Assembly (NCBI RefSeq): GCF_000346465.2
Contig: NC_034009.1
Span: forward strand, 17,587,077 to 17,651,076
Source: Prunus persica
Taxonomy: Eukaryota; Streptophyta; Magnoliopsida; Rosales; Rosaceae
Direction: 5' to 3'
DNA: 64,000 nt
Shown piece after piece: positions 62,798 to 64,000 of this stretch (the first letter of the stretch is position 1; every line of letters starts with the position of its first letter). The notes under the pieces are model-generated. The model saw only the letters and a program-made list of their open reading frames with translations. It was not told the origin of the DNA and searched no databases. The position numbers and the translations under genes were made by a program.

Positions 62798-63903
62798 TCA
62801 GAGCTTGAAATGAGTCAAGGCAGAGGTCCCATCAAGGCCTTTGTTATGGAAGTGAGCATTAAAGTCCTTCAAAGTTGTCTCCCTGTACTTTGGAAGATTG
62901 TCTTCTGATAGCAACTCCTTAATGGGTCCATAGATTCGTGGCAATGCTAAAAAACCTGTGCTAAAGAAACTCGCAACAGATACTCTTGGATCGGAACGAT
63001 TTGCCAATACCCTGTGTTGTACACTCCTGAATCTGTCATTTGATATAAGCTGAAAGTCCAAAAGAATTCAATATCAGAAAACCCAAACCAGGAAATGAAA
63101 TTGAAGAATTTGAGCCATATTCTAATGACTATACTACAACATGTAAGAGTATCAATGATGATGATATTGCCAAGTGTCAACAGATCAATGATTAAGTTGT
63201 TAGCAAAGTGGGTAGCCAGCTAAGACTGTAGTTAGGCTGATATAAAGATTGTAATGTGCTCAGTTAGAGTTTAGCGAAATACAGAAACCTACAATTCCTT
63301 CTCTGAAATTCTCTCTGCTTCTACAGTTTCTTAACACAACAGAGGGACAGTCAGAAGCCCTATGCGAAAACTAAAATGAGGCCATGCTACTACACTGCCA
63401 AAACTTTTCTCAAATTTTAAAAAACAAGACATTATAAAATATATGAAAGTTTTCCTCACATTCTGGATAACCTAATACATGTGTGAAATCATAATGTAAC
63501 AGTACCTTTTTAATTAAAAAAGAACCCAACTGTATCTCCTACAAAGTATAAAAGAGGAATAGGAATTATAGTTGTACTTGCCTGTAGAAGATCTCCAATG
63601 TTAACCACTAGAGCCCCAGGTACAGGAAGTACATCAATCCAGTTGTTCTGATGAAGAACTTGAAGACCACCAATATGATCTTGCAGAAGGACTGTGATGA
63701 AGTCATTGTCAGCGTGCTTGCTTGTGCCTAAAGTTAACTCTGGCTGTGGACAGGGGGGATAGTAATGGCCTAGAATCTGAAGCCCTAAACTACAATCCAT
63801 GTCATTCAAGTGACTTGGCTTCAGCCCGAGCGCCTCAGACAGCAACTCGAACAACAACTTCCCCAACTTCATTACATGCTTGGAGTACTCAACAAGTATG
63901 TCT
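62798..63903 (-). CDS. Second ACC oxidase homolog, 5' exon outside window
   Basis: Exon 3 at 62798-63049 and exon 2 at 63582-63903 have exactly the lengths (252 and 322 bp) and phases of the neighbouring complete gene. Exon 1 would lie beyond 64000. Iron ligands are kept in [14 protein letters not shown] and SVQHRVLAN, and the 2OG-binding PRVSVASFF is kept. No stop or frameshift was seen. The exon 2 donor is CAG|GCAAGT, a non-canonical GC donor, where the sister gene has CAG|GTAAGT. Intron 2 is 532 bp against 170 bp in the sister, because of a 195-bp solo LTR. Confidence 0.88.
63142..63336. mobile_element. Short solo LTR in intron 2 of the second dioxygenase gene, TSD CAACA
   Basis: 195 bp, TGTAAGAG at the left and CTTAACA at the right, with a perfect 5-bp TSD CAACA at 63137-63141 and 63337-63341. 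Contains a TATA-like gatataaag. The sister intron lacks this sequence. Confidence 0.82.
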
Positions 63904-64000
63904 CTACAAAATTGAAACCCAGAAAAACTAAGGCTCCATTTGGATGGAGGGATTTGAAAGAAGGGATTTAGATTTAACAAAGCTAAATTTGCTTGAAAAA
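63904..64000 (-). other. Intron 1 of the second dioxygenase gene, possible MITE edge
   Basis: The string ggctccatttggatggaggg at 63932 resembles a Harbinger-type MITE end, but the other end lies outside the window. Confidence 0.35.

Overview
The window is nuclear DNA of a flowering plant. Genes carry GT-AG introns, intergenic DNA is AT-rich, and the protein families are plant ones: a CDPK, an F-box/FBA protein, a plant-type CAF1 and ACC-oxidase homologs. The TE complement and gene set suggest a eudicot, perhaps Rosaceae, but the species is inference only. Nothing prokaryotic is present.

Layout. 1-4.1 kb: 5' part of a histidine protein methyltransferase (METTL18/HPM1-like) gene, minus strand. 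5.4-6.7 kb: an unrecognised 437-aa single-exon gene, minus strand. 9.9-12.9 kb: a complete eight-exon calcium-dependent protein kinase of the CPK24 type, plus strand. 13.4-18.2 kb: a decayed partial copy of that kinase gene, carrying a 0.5-kb Mutator-like element (9-bp TSD) and a 3.6-kb non-autonomous CACTA element (3-bp TSD). 18.4-32.0 kb: a 13.6-kb En/Spm-type CACTA element with perfect 3-bp TSD. It carries a TNP2 transposase gene with one nonsense codon, an apparently open six-exon gene joining a Transposase_24 domain to a Ulp1-type protease, and a captured fragment of the proteasome gene RPN6. 34.4-46.3 kb: one F-box gene split by three independent insertions: a 5.4-kb Copia retrotransposon (itself carrying a MITE in its 5' LTR), a 3.3-kb hAT element and a 2.2-kb solo LTR. 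46.6-58.2 kb: a shuffled segmental duplication with two nearly identical CAF1 deadenylase genes and broken pieces of a NUP188-like nucleoporin gene. 58.7-64 kb: a tandem array of 2-oxoglutarate/Fe(II) dioxygenases (ACC oxidase homologs): one stub, one complete gene and one gene cut by the window end.

How parts relate. The two CACTA elements share the terminal bases CACTACTACA and are full of short motifs built on CGACG, arranged as inverted pairs. In the large element these motifs fill the subterminal regions and every intron of the Transposase_24/Ulp1 gene, but are absent from both internal introns of the TNP2 gene. That asymmetry is the least explained pattern here.

Several insertions were dated or validated from the sequence itself. 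The functional CPK24 intron gives the empty site for two insertions. The F-box reading frame closes exactly when the three insertions and one TSD copy each are subtracted. The two Copia LTRs are both 368 bp once the MITE is removed. All coordinates and splice sites were read by eye; no searches were run.
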